From Flagellimonas olearia (GTDB lineage: Bacteria > Bacteroidota > Bacteroidia > Flavobacteriales > Flavobacteriaceae): a DNA stretch of 64,000 nucleotides. Below the pieces are notes generated by a model. It searched no databases and was not told the DNA's origin. It worked only from the letters and a program-made list of their open reading frames with translations. A program made the position numbers and the translations under genes. Shown here in pieces: positions 9,022 to 17,077 of this stretch. Each line of letters starts with the position of its first letter. Positions within the stretch are counted from its first letter, which is position 1. The stretch covers positions 62,001-126,000 of the forward strand of contig NZ_WELG01000001.1 in the NCBI RefSeq assembly GCF_009184425.1, in the 5' to 3' direction.

Positions 9022-10116
9022 TTAATTCTGATAGAAGGTGATGCCCCCATAATCACTGGTAATGTTTATCATGTTACCAGAGTTTTCTTTTCCGTAATAT
9101 CCCTTGAAATACTTTTCGTGGGATTTTTCTATACTGACGTTCAGCTCAAAATCATCCTTGCCACTTACACCGGCATATTCCGTTCTGATCTCAAAGTCAA
9201 AAGCATACTCGGGATGGTACCCTATTTTTATTCCGGTATAGTCCGTTCTAATGGTCACGTTTCCGGCATCAGGGGCCAATCGATCTATTTTTAAGGAACC
9301 GTAATCCCCTGTGATGGAAACATTGCCATGGATTTCTCCCAATTTCACCCCAATGTAGTCCCCGTTTCCGGTCACGTTTTTGGCATTGTTCACTTCTATG
9401 GACCCATAATCGCTGGAATAGTCCAAATCTCCCATTTCTTCTATGACTGCGTTGGTATAATCGGCCCGAATGCGCAAATTGCCAGCCTTTTGAATCGTGA
9501 AGCCTGAGTAATCGGCCACAATTTCACCACTGTTGATATAGTCAAAAGTGGATCGGGAAGTATAGTCGAACTTAAGCTCGTTGTTTCGGCCCCGCAACTC
9601 ACCCACATCGATCTTGCCATAATCACATTTTATCTTGGCATGGCCATCTATGCGGTCCAAGAAGATGTTTCCATAGTCATTGCTCAGGTTTACGCTGTTC
9701 TTAACAGGTAACTTAATAGTATAGTTTACCTGTACGTTTACGTTTCTTCGCTTTCCCCAGTTCCATCCCCAACTGCTACCGCGGTCCCCAAACAGGGTAC
9801 GGGCCGATACCATGCTGGAGCTGTTCTCAAAATCCACATCAATTTCGTCCAAGCGCTCCTGCACGCGGTCCTCGTCATTGCCATTGGTCTTGATGTTGAC
9901 CTCGATGACCACCCTGTTTTCATTCCATGAGGTAATGTTGAGGTTGCCGTAGCTGTTGTTCACTTTAAAGAGTGCATCGGAGTTTACGTTAAACTCTTTC
10001 TTAATGGTCTTTTCCTTGGTGTACTTGCCTTCCATTTCCCCTGTACCTGCACTTAGTGCAAAAGGAAGCAGTGCTAAGGCCAAAAGGATGATTTTATATC
10101 GTAATGTTTTCATCAT
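9022..10116 (-). CDS. Exported beta-strand-repeat protein (DUF4097-like)
   Basis: A 364-residue protein with an N-terminal signal (hydrophobic segment about residues 7-23, ending near LSAGTG). The rest is a regular series of short beta-strand repeats containing NSYGN, NDYGN, CDYGK, ADYSG and SDYGG turns, resembling DUF4097/adhesin-like solenoids. No catalytic motif is visible. The start overlaps the upstream anti-sigma-like gene by 23 bp, so the two are translationally close. ATG at 10116 and at 10113 are both possible. Placed between an anti-sigma-like protein and a DUF2807 protein, it probably belongs to the same envelope-stress output. Confidence 0.8.
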   Translation of the reverse strand: MMKTLRYKIILLALALLPFALSAGTGEMEGKYTKEKTIKKEFNVNSDALFKVNNSYGNLNITSWNENRVVIEVNIKTNGNDEDRVQERLDEIDVDFENSSSMVSARTLFGDRGSSWGWNWGKRRNVNVQVNYTIKLPVKNSVNLSNDYGNIFLDRIDGHAKIKCDYGKIDVGELRGRNNELKFDYTSRSTFDYINSGEIVADYSGFTIQKAGNLRIRADYTNAVIEEMGDLDYSSDYGSIEVNNAKNVTGNGDYIGVKLGEIHGNVSITGDYGSLKIDRLAPDAGNVTIRTDYTGIKIGYHPEYAFDFEIRTEYAGVSGKDDFELNVSIEKSHEKYFKGYYGKENSGNMINITSDYGGITFYQN

Positions 10117-10654
10117 TGAATGATTTTAAGTTTTTGATGTTTTCTATCTGGTTCAATACCTCTTTTAATAAGTCTATTCGGGTTTGGAAGTTGGTAATCA
10201 TGGCATTCAAGATAATTTTACTGTCACCGCCATTGACCAAATCCTCTTCCAGGGATTCGTAATCGTTTTTTAGCTTTTGCAACTGAAATAGCGTGTCATC
10301 AACCAATTGGGCTGTTTCGGGCGATTTTTCGCTTTCCAATAGCTCTACCTGTTGCTCAATAAGATTGGCAAAGTAAAATTCGGTCTGTGAAACCTCCGGA
10401 GCAATCTTGACCACTTGCTCTTTCAAACTGGGTTTTGGCCCCAATGCCTGAAAGGACAGTACGCCAATCAGCGCAATGGATGCTGCAATGGATAACGGTT
10501 TCCACCAGTTCACCTTCTTTTTGTTCAGGGAAATTGTGCCCTTGTCTTGGTTCAGTTTCTCCAAAAAGCGTCCTTGGTGCCCGTTTTGGGGCTCTTCAAG
10601 GTCAAATTGTCCGTGCAGCCTCTCAAACAGTTGGTCTATAGTATCCTCTTTCAT
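10094..10654 (-). CDS. Membrane-anchored anti-sigma-factor-like protein
   Basis: A 186-residue protein with a short acidic cytoplasmic N terminus (MKEDTIDQLFERL), one transmembrane helix at about residues 54-70 (PLSIAASIALIGVLSFQAL), and a helical, coiled-coil-rich outer domain. I do not recognise a zinc-binding ZAS motif. The assignment as anti-sigma factor rests on topology and on position: its ATG overlaps the stop of the ECF sigma gene by 4 bp (ATGA), the usual translational coupling of such pairs. A longer reading from 10720 would overlap the sigma gene by 70 bp and is unlikely. Confidence 0.75.
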   Translation of the reverse strand: MKEDTIDQLFERLHGQFDLEEPQNGHQGRFLEKLNQDKGTISLNKKKVNWWKPLSIAASIALIGVLSFQALGPKPSLKEQVVKIAPEVSQTEFYFANLIEQQVELLESEKSPETAQLVDDTLFQLQKLKNDYESLEEDLVNGGDSKIILNAMITNFQTRIDLLKEVLNQIENIKNLKSFNDENITI

Positions 10655-11214
10655 GGCAAAACGTTTTGGTTCAATTTTTTTCGTAAGCTTTCCTTGGCCC
10701 GTGATATGGTAGTCCTGCAATTGGCGTAGCTTATATTCATAATTTCACTGATTTCTTCGTAATCGTAACCTTCAATTAAATGTAAGGTCAAAGAAACTCT
10801 GTAATTGTCTTTCAAACTTTTCATGGTCTCCATCACTTTTTGAGCCTTCAGTTCTGTGTAACCATTGTGGTCTGGAGCAACTTCATCATTATCTTCGACC
10901 TTGTACATTATGTCATCCAAGTCCACAGCCCGTTCTTTCTGCTGCTTTTTGTACTGATAAATGCTGTTATTGATCACAATCCGCTTTAACCATGCGCCAA
11001 AAGTGACCTCCCCTTTAAATGTGTGCAGTTTCGTGAACGCGCTCAAGAACGATTCCTGCATTACATCTTCCGCTTCGGCCGAGTCTTTCACAATTCGGTA
11101 GGCCGTGTTGAACATGGCTCTGTAATACCGATTGTAAACCTCCATTTGTGCACTTTGTTGGCCTTTTAGGCACAGCTCCAGCAGTGCGTCAATATGTTCA
11201 TTTTGGTGGCTCAA
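10651..11214 (-). CDS. ECF-type RNA polymerase sigma factor
   Basis: A 187-residue sigma-70 family protein of the extracytoplasmic-function class. Region 2 spans about residues 25-90, with MFNTAYRIVKDSAEAEDVMQ and the GAWLKRIVINN segment. Region 4 is at about 125-180, with EGYDYEEISEIM and the helix-turn-helix NCRTTISRAKESLRKKL. There is no additional C-terminal domain. It heads a four-gene minus-strand operon: sigma, membrane anti-sigma-like protein, and two exported beta-repeat proteins. The likely role is sensing envelope or surface stress and directing RNA polymerase to a small regulon, possibly including its own operon. Confidence 0.93.
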   Translation of the reverse strand: MSHQNEHIDALLELCLKGQQSAQMEVYNRYYRAMFNTAYRIVKDSAEAEDVMQESFLSAFTKLHTFKGEVTFGAWLKRIVINNSIYQYKKQQKERAVDLDDIMYKVEDNDEVAPDHNGYTELKAQKVMETMKSLKDNYRVSLTLHLIEGYDYEEISEIMNISYANCRTTISRAKESLRKKLNQNVLP

Positions 11215-11392
11215 AAAATGAATGGTTTGTCTTATAGAGGTATGAATTTATCAATTGTTACACTTTTTTTGGAATTTTTAAATTTTAATGGCACAGGAAT
11301 TGCCTTTTAACAAATGAAAAAAAGCTGTTTAAGGACTATAAACGTTGATTATAAAGGAGTTAAAACAGTTTTTTGAAAGAATAAAGACATTA

Positions 11393-11418
11393 TCATTTTG
11401 TTGATTATGACAAAATGA
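11393..11418. promoter_or_regulatory. Palindromic operator candidate overlapping the lon promoter
   Basis: Perfect 9-bp arms TCATTTTGT and ACAAAATGA are separated by 8 bp and end 13 bp before the lon start. The left arm contains a -7-like TCATTTTG, and a TTTG (11372-11375) lies 17 bp upstream as a -33 box. The palindrome would therefore cover the -7 box and transcription start, a place suited to a repressor. In RNA it could also form a hairpin close to the start codon. Confidence 0.5.
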
Positions 11419-11431
11419 CCGAAAAGATGAT

Positions 11432-13882
11432 ATGGGAGAGATGAAAATTTCAAATTTTGACAATATAGACTTTCAAGGCTTGGATGAGGATGCGGAATTG
11501 ATTCCGTTGCTCACCCCAGAGGACGAGGAACAGATGAACCGGGAGAGCCTACCGGAAACCTTGCCGGTTTTGCCGCTTCGGAACACCGTGCTGTTTCCTG
11601 GTGTGGTAATCCCGATTACGGCCGGTAGGGATAAATCCATTAGCCTGATCCGTGATGCCAACAACGGTTCCAAGACCATAGGGGTGGTTTCCCAAAAAGA
11701 TGAGGAAACGGAAAACCCGGGGGTGGACGACATCAATACGTTGGGAACGGTCGCGCGCATATTGCGGGTACTGCAAATGCCCGATGGGAATACCACCGTT
11801 ATCATTCAAGGGAAAAAACGCTTTCAGATAGAGCAGGTCATTTCGGAAAAACCCTATATGACCGCAACAGTAAAAGAGGCTGAGGAAGTACGCCCCGAAG
11901 AGGGCAATAAAGAGTTTGGTGCCATCATTGATTCCATCAAGGAATTGGCCTTTAAGATCATTAAGGACAACCCCAATATTCCCAGCGAGGCCACTTTTGC
12001 CATCAAGAACATCCAGAGTAATTCGTTCTTGATCAATTTTGTGTCGTCCAATCTTAATTTAACGGTTGCCGAAAAACAGCAACTTCTGGAAATCCCGAAT
12101 TTGCAGGATCGGGCCTTGGCCACTTTGCGCTATATGAACATGGAGCTTCAAAAACTGGAGTTGAAGAACGATATCCAGTCCAAGGTTCGTAGCGATATGG
12201 ACCAACAGCAGCGCGAATATTTCCTTCACCAACAGATGAAGACCATCCAAGAGGAATTGGGTGGCATGTCCTATGAGCAGGAAGTGGAAGAGATGAAGGA
12301 ACGCGCCAAGAAGAAAAAATGGAGCAAAAAAGTCAAGGAACACTTTGAGCGCGAACTGGGAAAAATGCAGCGCATGAATCCCCAAGTGGCCGAATATTCC
12401 ATCCAGCGCAATTATCTGGATTTGATATTGGACCTGCCGTGGAACGAGTATTCCAAGGATAAGTTTGACCTGAAACGGGCCCAGCAGATTTTGGACCGTG
12501 ACCATTATGGCCTCGAGGATGTAAAACGTAGAATCATTGAGTATCTGGCAGTTTTGAAACTCCGAAACGATATGAAATCGCCTATACTTTGTCTGTATGG
12601 CCCTCCCGGGGTAGGAAAGACCTCCTTGGGTAAATCCGTGGCCGAGGCGTTGGGTAGGGAGTATGTACGTATGTCCTTGGGTGGACTTCGGGACGAAGCG
12701 GAAATCCGCGGTCACCGAAAAACCTATATCGGGGCCATGCCCGGTCGTATCATCCAAAGTTTGAAAAAAGCCGGGACATCGAATCCTGTTTTTATCTTGG
12801 ATGAGATCGATAAGCTTTCCAACAGTCATCAAGGGGACCCTTCCTCTGCCATGTTGGAGGTATTGGACCCAGAGCAGAACGCCGAGTTCCACGATAATTT
12901 CTTGGAAATGGGTTATGACCTTTCCAAAGTGATGTTCATCGCCACGGCCAACAACCTGGCCACCATTCAGCCTGCGTTGCGCGACCGAATGGAAATCATC
13001 AACGTGACAGGCTATACCATTGAAGAAAAAGTGGAAATCGCAAAAAGGCATTTGTTGCCCAAACAATTGAAGGAACATGGACTGTCCACCAACGATTTGA
13101 AGATCGGCAAACGCCAGTTGGAGAAAATCGTGGAAGGCTATACCCGTGAATCCGGGGTGCGTGGATTGGAAAAGCAACTGGCCAAAATGGTTCGGTATGC
13201 CGCAAAGTCCATCGCCATAGAGGAAGAATACAACGTGAAGGTCACCAGTGAGGATGTGGAAAAAATTCTGGGTCCTGCACGATTGGAGCGCGATAAATAT
13301 GAAAACAACGATGTGGCCGGAGTGGTCACAGGATTGGCATGGACCAGTGTTGGGGGCGATATCCTCTTCATAGAATCCATTTTGTCCAAAGGAAAAGGTG
13401 CCTTGAACATTACAGGGAACCTGGGCAAGGTGATGAAGGAATCGGCCACCATTGCCATGGAATACATAAAATCCAACGCGGAAGCCTTTGGCATAGATCC
13501 CAATGTGTTTGAAAAGTACAATGTGCACATCCACGTTCCTGAAGGGGCAACGCCCAAGGATGGGCCCAGCGCGGGGATTACTATGTTAACATCCTTGGTG
13601 TCGCTGTTCACCCAACGCAAGGTGAAGAAAAGCTTGGCCATGACCGGGGAAATTACCCTGAGGGGTAAAGTATTGCCCGTAGGTGGAATCAAAGAGAAAA
13701 TCTTGGCGGCAAAACGGGCACGGATCAAGGAAATCATTCTTTGTGCCGATAACCGAAAGGATATTGAGGAAATCAAAGCTGACTATCTCAAGGGGTTGAC
13801 ATTTCATTACGTAACCGATATGAGTGAGGTAATCGATATTGCCATCACCAAGCAAAAGGTGAAAAATGCGAAAACCCTGTAA
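11432..13882 (+). CDS. lon: Endopeptidase La (Lon protease)
   Basis: An 816-residue ATP-dependent serine protease that degrades misfolded and regulatory proteins in the cytoplasm. It has the LAN substrate-binding domain (about 40-240), the coiled-coil linker, the AAA+ module with Walker [10 protein letters not shown] near residue 391 and a DEIDKLS Walker B region, and the protease domain. The catalytic dyad is visible: Ser near 712 in DGPSAGI and Lys near 754 in GGIKEK. Length is standard. ATG at 11432 is used; ATG at 11441 is an alternative. A palindrome lies directly upstream. cmk follows 53 bp later on the same strand. Confidence 0.97.
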   Translation: MGEMKISNFDNIDFQGLDEDAELIPLLTPEDEEQMNRESLPETLPVLPLRNTVLFPGVVIPITAGRDKSISLIRDANNGSKTIGVVSQKDEETENPGVDDINTLGTVARILRVLQMPDGNTTVIIQGKKRFQIEQVISEKPYMTATVKEAEEVRPEEGNKEFGAIIDSIKELAFKIIKDNPNIPSEATFAIKNIQSNSFLINFVSSNLNLTVAEKQQLLEIPNLQDRALATLRYMNMELQKLELKNDIQSKVRSDMDQQQREYFLHQQMKTIQEELGGMSYEQEVEEMKERAKKKKWSKKVKEHFERELGKMQRMNPQVAEYSIQRNYLDLILDLPWNEYSKDKFDLKRAQQILDRDHYGLEDVKRRIIEYLAVLKLRNDMKSPILCLYGPPGVGKTSLGKSVAEALGREYVRMSLGGLRDEAEIRGHRKTYIGAMPGRIIQSLKKAGTSNPVFILDEIDKLSNSHQGDPSSAMLEVLDPEQNAEFHDNFLEMGYDLSKVMFIATANNLATIQPALRDRMEIINVTGYTIEEKVEIAKRHLLPKQLKEHGLSTNDLKIGKRQLEKIVEGYTRESGVRGLEKQLAKMVRYAAKSIAIEEEYNVKVTSEDVEKILGPARLERDKYENNDVAGVVTGLAWTSVGGDILFIESILSKGKGALNITGNLGKVMKESATIAMEYIKSNAEAFGIDPNVFEKYNVHIHVPEGATPKDGPSAGITMLTSLVSLFTQRKVKKSLAMTGEITLRGKVLPVGGIKEKILAAKRARIKEIILCADNRKDIEEIKADYLKGLTFHYVTDMSEVIDIAITKQKVKNAKTL

Positions 13883-13935
13883 TGGAATGACAGATGTCAT
13901 GATCTCATAAAACCTTTTCTACCTATTTTTGCGGC

Positions 13936-14628
13936 ATGAAAAAAATCACCATAGCCATTGATGGCTATTCTTCCACGGGAAAAAGTACTATTGCCAAGCG
14001 TTTGGCCAAAGCCTTGAACTATATTTATGTGGATACCGGTGCCATGTACCGGGCCGTGGCCTTGTTTGCCCTTGACCATGGGTTTGTGGATGGGGAAGAC
14101 AATATCCCCGAATTGATCACGCATTTGCCCGAAATGGAGTTGAAGTTTGTGCCCAACCCGGATTCTGGAAAATCCGACATGTACTTGAACGGCCAAAATG
14201 TGGAAGAGGAAATCCGGACCATGAGGGTATCCGGACAGGTGAGCAAAGTGGCCGCCATTGGCGAGGTACGTACCAAGTTGGTGGAAATGCAGCAGCAAAT
14301 GGGCAAGGACAAGGGCATTGTTATGGATGGCCGTGACATTGGTACGGTGGTGTTCCCGGATGCCGAGCTAAAATTGTTTATGACCGCCTCCCCAGAGATC
14401 AGGGCCACCCGACGCTACAAGGAGTTGTTGGACAAAGGGGAGCAGGTGACCTTTGAGGAGGTGTTGAAAAACGTACAGGAACGGGACCGCATAGACTCTA
14501 CCCGGAGCATATCCCCACTACAAAAGGCCAAGGATGCCATTGAGTTTGACAATAGCGATATGGGCTTGGAAGAACAGTTTGAGCGTATTTACGATTTTTC
14601 CCAACGGGTGATCGCGAAGCAGGGTTAA
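13936..14628 (+). CDS. cmk: Cytidylate kinase
   Basis: A 230-residue enzyme that phosphorylates CMP/dCMP, needed for nucleotide supply. The P-loop GYSSTGKST is at residues 9-17. The NMP-binding YVDTGAMYRAVA segment, the DGRDIGTVVFPDAELK motif, and the lid-region arginines (RDRIDSTR) follow. A TATTTTTG -7-like box at 13924-13931 ends 4 bp before the ATG, so a leaderless transcript is possible. The last 14 codons are repeated, with silent changes, at 16028-16069. The 3' end of this gene therefore marks one edge of a repeat-rich accessory zone. Confidence 0.96.
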   Translation: MKKITIAIDGYSSTGKSTIAKRLAKALNYIYVDTGAMYRAVALFALDHGFVDGEDNIPELITHLPEMELKFVPNPDSGKSDMYLNGQNVEEEIRTMRVSGQVSKVAAIGEVRTKLVEMQQQMGKDKGIVMDGRDIGTVVFPDAELKLFMTASPEIRATRRYKELLDKGEQVTFEEVLKNVQERDRIDSTRSISPLQKAKDAIEFDNSDMGLEEQFERIYDFSQRVIAKQG

Positions 14629-14657
14629 GGAAAAGACAGTTTTGGAGTTGCACTTAT
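14587..14657. repeat. cmk-tail repeat, copy 1, left part
   Basis: This holds the last codons of cmk plus 29 bp downstream, ending in TTTGGAGTTGCACTTAT. It is repeated at 16028-16103. The coding portion aligns without gaps over about 42 bp, and the post-stop portion differs in length (29 versus 34 bp). In copy 1 this sequence is separated from its right half (15152-15314) by a 494-bp insert. In copy 2 the halves are contiguous. Confidence 0.85.
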
Positions 14658-15133
14658 AGCCGTTGTTGTACGCTGGCCTTTTTTCTTATTAACAAAATCA
14701 ATTCGTTCAAATTCTTATTCATTTCCTTGTTAATATTCCATTCCAAAGTTTTATTTCCTACCGTGAGTTGGCAAAAAAGTCCGTCAAGAACGATTCCATC
14801 TATCTTATTTTTATTCAATTCCTTATTGATTAACTTTTGTAGATCTAAAAATTCCGAATCAGTGATTTTAATTTTTTTCTCATTTATTGCGAGTCTATCT
14901 AAATTAAAGAAACCGTTTTCAAATCCTTCTCTATAAAATTTGGTATTCCAGTTCTTAACTCTCAAAAAGTTGTTGTCTGATGTGGTTAAGCTAACTGAAA
15001 ATCCGTGAGTCAATAGTTGTCCTATTTCACAGTAAGTGAATCTCAATTTTTCATTTTCGCCTAAATCTAATTCAGTTAGTTCTTTTTTAAGTTCAATAAA
15101 TAAAGCTACTGTATCTCTTGATATTCGTTCCAT
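14654..15133 (-). CDS. Orphan hypothetical protein carried by the IR-bounded insert
   Basis: This codes for 159 residues, starting MERISRDTVALF. I do not recognise the family. The protein is rich in Lys, Asn, Ile and Leu, has no signal peptide or membrane segment, and looks alpha/beta with a basic C-terminal helix. The coding DNA is clearly more AT-rich than cmk and lon next door, which suggests transfer. The gene fills almost the whole insert 14658-15151. Its start is 10 bp inside the right inverted repeat. Its last codons read through the left inverted repeat, and the TAA stop (14654-14656) is supplied by flanking DNA. It may be a small cargo gene such as an immunity or defence factor, but nothing in the sequence proves this. 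Confidence 0.6.
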   Translation of the reverse strand: MERISRDTVALFIELKKELTELDLGENEKLRFTYCEIGQLLTHGFSVSLTTSDNNFLRVKNWNTKFYREGFENGFFNLDRLAINEKKIKITDSEFLDLQKLINKELNKNKIDGIVLDGLFCQLTVGNKTLEWNINKEMNKNLNELILLIRKKASVQQRL

Positions 15134-15151
15134 TTTTCAGCTTGCGTACAA
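14658..15151. mobile_element. IR-bounded single-gene insert (cassette) absent from the second repeat copy
   Basis: The flanking sequence CACTTAT...CGTTCTA is interrupted here but contiguous at 16097-16110, so this 494-bp segment behaves as an insertion. Its ends carry the perfect 9-bp inverted repeat GTTGTACGC (14665-14673) and GCGTACAAC (15144-15152). CGTT occurs at both ends (14661-14664 and 15152-15155), compatible with a 4-bp target duplication. No transposase or integrase is encoded. A non-autonomous transposon or a recombinase-mobilised gene cassette would both fit. Confidence 0.65.
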
Positions 15152-15493
15152 CGTTCTAAAATATGATTCGTTTAAAAATGAATTACATAGACCGATGCAG
15201 AAACAAGTTCGGCATAGGTAAGTGAAGTTGCGCTTTTTTCATTGAAGATACCACTGGAAATGGACGGATCTATTGTTTGGGTTGACAGAACACGGTTTCC
15301 AATTGATGGGGAATGTTTATGAAAAAAATCCTTCATGTTGCCAAGGTATAGGTTTGGAAGAGTAATTTGAACCTATTTGATATTAATGGCAATAATTGGC
15401 CAGCAATACATGAAATAAGGGCTTTATCAGTAAGGTTCTCCAAGTTGATTTCACGGCTCCATCATTAGCAACAGCTCTATTTAAGGAGTGTTG
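15134..15493. other. Gene-free stretch between the two orphan genes
   Basis: This holds the right end of the insert, the right part of cmk-tail repeat copy 1 (to 15314), and then about 180 bp (15315-15493) of AT-rich DNA in which I see no ORF, RNA or clear hairpin. Confidence 0.6.
15152..15314. repeat. cmk-tail repeat, copy 1, right part
   Basis: About 163 bp, starting CGTTCTA and ending near GGTTTCCAATTGATGG, aligns with 16104-16266 with many substitutions but almost no length change. Landmarks shared by both copies are ATATGATTCG, AAACAAGTTCGGCA, GGTAAGTGAAGTTG and CACTGGAAATGGA. Its last 55 bp occurs a third time at 15943-15998. No ORF is supported in it. Confidence 0.85.
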
Positions 15494-15850
15494 TCATTCG
15501 CTAAGAACTTCTATTTTGCTTATTTTAGAAAGGCCATAGAGTACTTCTTGTTCAAAATACACACTACTATTTTCAAGATTTCTTGGGGCGGAAACTGAAA
15601 CTTGTATAGAGTTTAGCTCAACCTTTGTCCAGTCATCTGGATTTGAAAAGTCTAAATTGCTCTCTCCATTAAGTTCTTCTATATTAAACACGCCGGTTAG
15701 TACTCTTCCATTACGAAGCGTTAAACGCACTACCTCGTTTACTATTTTCCCAAGGCTGAATATAGCGTATACCATTCTGTCCTCGAGAGAAAGACCCACT
15801 TTGGGATTGGTCGAATTAATAAGTGTCAGTTGTTCTTTGCTAAATTCCAT
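15494..15850 (-). CDS. Orphan hypothetical protein between repeat copies
   Basis: A predicted 118-residue protein starting MEFSKEQLTLIN. I do not recognise its family. It has no signal peptide or membrane helix. A mid-protein run of alternating hydrophobic residues (VVRLTLRNGRVLTGVFNI) suggests a small beta-barrel or Sm/SH3-like fold, but this is only an impression. The coding sequence is AT-rich compared with neighbouring core genes. It lies between cmk-tail repeat copy 1 and a short third repeat copy, in the same orientation as the other orphan gene, so it probably arrived with the same accessory DNA. Confidence 0.55.
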   Translation of the reverse strand: MEFSKEQLTLINSTNPKVGLSLEDRMVYAIFSLGKIVNEVVRLTLRNGRVLTGVFNIEELNGESNLDFSNPDDWTKVELNSIQVSVSAPRNLENSSVYFEQEVLYGLSKISKIEVLSE

Positions 15851-15942
15851 ACAGTATATGTTTTCTGGTTAAAAAAGGAAATGCATTATGGAAAATGCAT
15901 TCTTAATATGTGAAGGTGTTGATTAAAAAAATAAATCTTCGT

Positions 15943-15998
15943 TGGAAATTGACAGATACATCATTTGGGTTAACAGAAAGCGGTTTCCAATTGACGGA
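15943..15998. repeat. Third, short copy of the repeat end
   Basis: About 55 bp containing CATTTGGGTTAACAGAAAG and CGGTTTCCAATTGACGG. It matches the terminal part of copy 1 (15257-15310) and, more weakly, copy 2 (near 16210-16262). It directly precedes repeat copy 2. Confidence 0.75.
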
Positions 15999-16027
15999 AG
16001 AATTTACTTCCGGAAAAAATTGAATGC

Positions 16028-16069
16028 ATTTACGACTTTTCCCAACGGGTGATTGCGAAGCAGGGGTAA
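16028..16069 (+). pseudogene. Relic of a second cmk 3' end
   Basis: Codons for IYDFSQRVIAKQG and a TAA stop repeat the C terminus of cmk exactly at protein level. The DNA differs by silent changes (GAT/GAC, ATC/ATT, GGT/GGG). No upstream cmk sequence remains. The silent pattern implies that the fragment diverged while it was part of a working gene, as expected from a related strain's cmk allele or an old duplicate, and was then left behind by integration or recombination. Confidence 0.8.
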
Positions 16070-16266
16070 GGTTGGTAGAGGACTGTTTTGGAGTTGCACT
16101 TATCGTTCTAGGATATGATTCGTTTTGAAACGAATTATATCAACCGATACCGAAACAAGTTCGGCACAGGTAAGTGAAGTTGGCCCTTTTTCATTGAGAA
16201 TGTCACTGGAAATGGATGGATGCCTACTTTGGATTGAAAGGACATGGTTTCCAGTTGATAGAAAAT
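16028..16266. repeat. cmk-tail repeat, copy 2 (empty site)
   Basis: Continuous copy of the unit formed by 14587-14657 plus 15152-15314. The join CACTTAT-CGTTCTA at 16097-16110 is uninterrupted, so this copy shows the pre-insertion state of the 494-bp insert in copy 1. Relative to copy 1, the three bases AGC next to the left insert edge are missing. Confidence 0.85.
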
Positions 16267-16273
16267 CACCGTA

Positions 16274-16990
16274 TCACCCCACATTAACGTTGAACAGATA
16301 CCCCACCAAAGCGGTAAGCCCCATGGCCACGGTTCCCCAGAAGCTGATCCTGAGGATGGCCTTTCCAATGCTGGAGCCTCCGGTTTTGGCGGCCAAGGCC
16401 CCCAGAATGATCAGAAAAAAAAGCGCAAAACCGTAAAGGGAATATTCCATGCTCTCCAAAGGCAGGAAAAGGGTGACCAGAAAGGGGAGCGATCCCCCTG
16501 CGGTAAAGGCAGCGCCCGAGGCCAAGGCAGCCTGCATGGGTTTGGCCTGACTGATTTCATTGATGCCCAGTTCATCCCGGATATGGGCGCCCAAGGCATC
16601 ATGTTCGGACAGTTCTTTGGCCACTGTTAAGGCGGTCTCCTTTTTCAAGCCTCTTTTTTCATAGATTTCGGCAAGTCGCTGCAATTCAATTTCGGGCATG
16701 TCGTCCAGTTCTTGTTGTTCGCGTTCAATGTCAGCTTTTTCCACATCGGTCTGCGAACTGACTGAAACATACTCCCCGGCGGCCATGGACAGGGCGCCGG
16801 CCACAAGTCCGGCCAATGAGGCCAAAATAATGGGTTCCCGCAGGTCACTCGCGGCCGCCACCCCAATGGCGATACTCGCGGTGGATAAAATCCCATCGTT
16901 GGCACCGAGCACAGCGGCCCGTAACCAATTGCTTCGGTGTATGTAGTGGTTGTCCAAATAATTGTCCAGTCCTCTGGTTTGTTCTGCCAT
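16274..16990 (-). CDS. VIT1/CCC1-family transporter
   Basis: A 238-residue membrane protein of the vacuolar iron transporter (VIT1/CCC1) family, which moves Fe2+ or Mn2+ across membranes. The opening HRSNWLRAAVLGANDGILSTAS is the family signature of the first helix, and AAGEYVSVSSQTDVEKAD at the end of the second helix leads into the cytoplasmic metal-binding helical hairpin. Three further helices follow after residue 150. Length is typical. Iron versus manganese preference cannot be decided. The gene stop lies 8 bp from the repeat zone, so this is the intact core gene on the far side of the accessory insertion. Confidence 0.92.
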   Translation of the reverse strand: MAEQTRGLDNYLDNHYIHRSNWLRAAVLGANDGILSTASIAIGVAAASDLREPIILASLAGLVAGALSMAAGEYVSVSSQTDVEKADIEREQQELDDMPEIELQRLAEIYEKRGLKKETALTVAKELSEHDALGAHIRDELGINEISQAKPMQAALASGAAFTAGGSLPFLVTLFLPLESMEYSLYGFALFFLIILGALAAKTGGSSIGKAILRISFWGTVAMGLTALVGYLFNVNVG

Positions 16991-17077
16991 TGTATTAGGT
17001 GTTCAAATTGAGTACAGCAATGAAGTTAACCATTTTGGATCACAGAACGACCTTAAAATACGATTGAGGTGCTTGCG

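Larger units (their letters stand above)
15851..16273. other. Gene-free stretch made of repeat copies
   Basis: After the orphan gene start there are about 90 bp of AT-rich DNA with a small inverted repeat (AATGCATTATGGAAAATGCATT). Then come a short repeat copy (15943-15998) and the complete cmk-tail repeat copy 2 (16028-16266), which ends 8 bp before the stop of the VIT-family gene. No ORF is supported apart from the relic cmk codons. Confidence 0.7.

Noticed and set aside
12059-13534. Long antisense reading frame opposite lon
   Set aside because: It is a shadow of the lon codon pattern. The peptide is His/Phe/Gly-rich without any family motif, and the sense frame is a complete, motif-rich Lon protease.
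14658-15151. Classical integron attC cassette
   Set aside because: No integron integrase is in the window, and the ends do not show a full attC R'/L'/L''/R'' pattern that I could establish by eye. I keep it as an IR-bounded insert of undefined mechanism.
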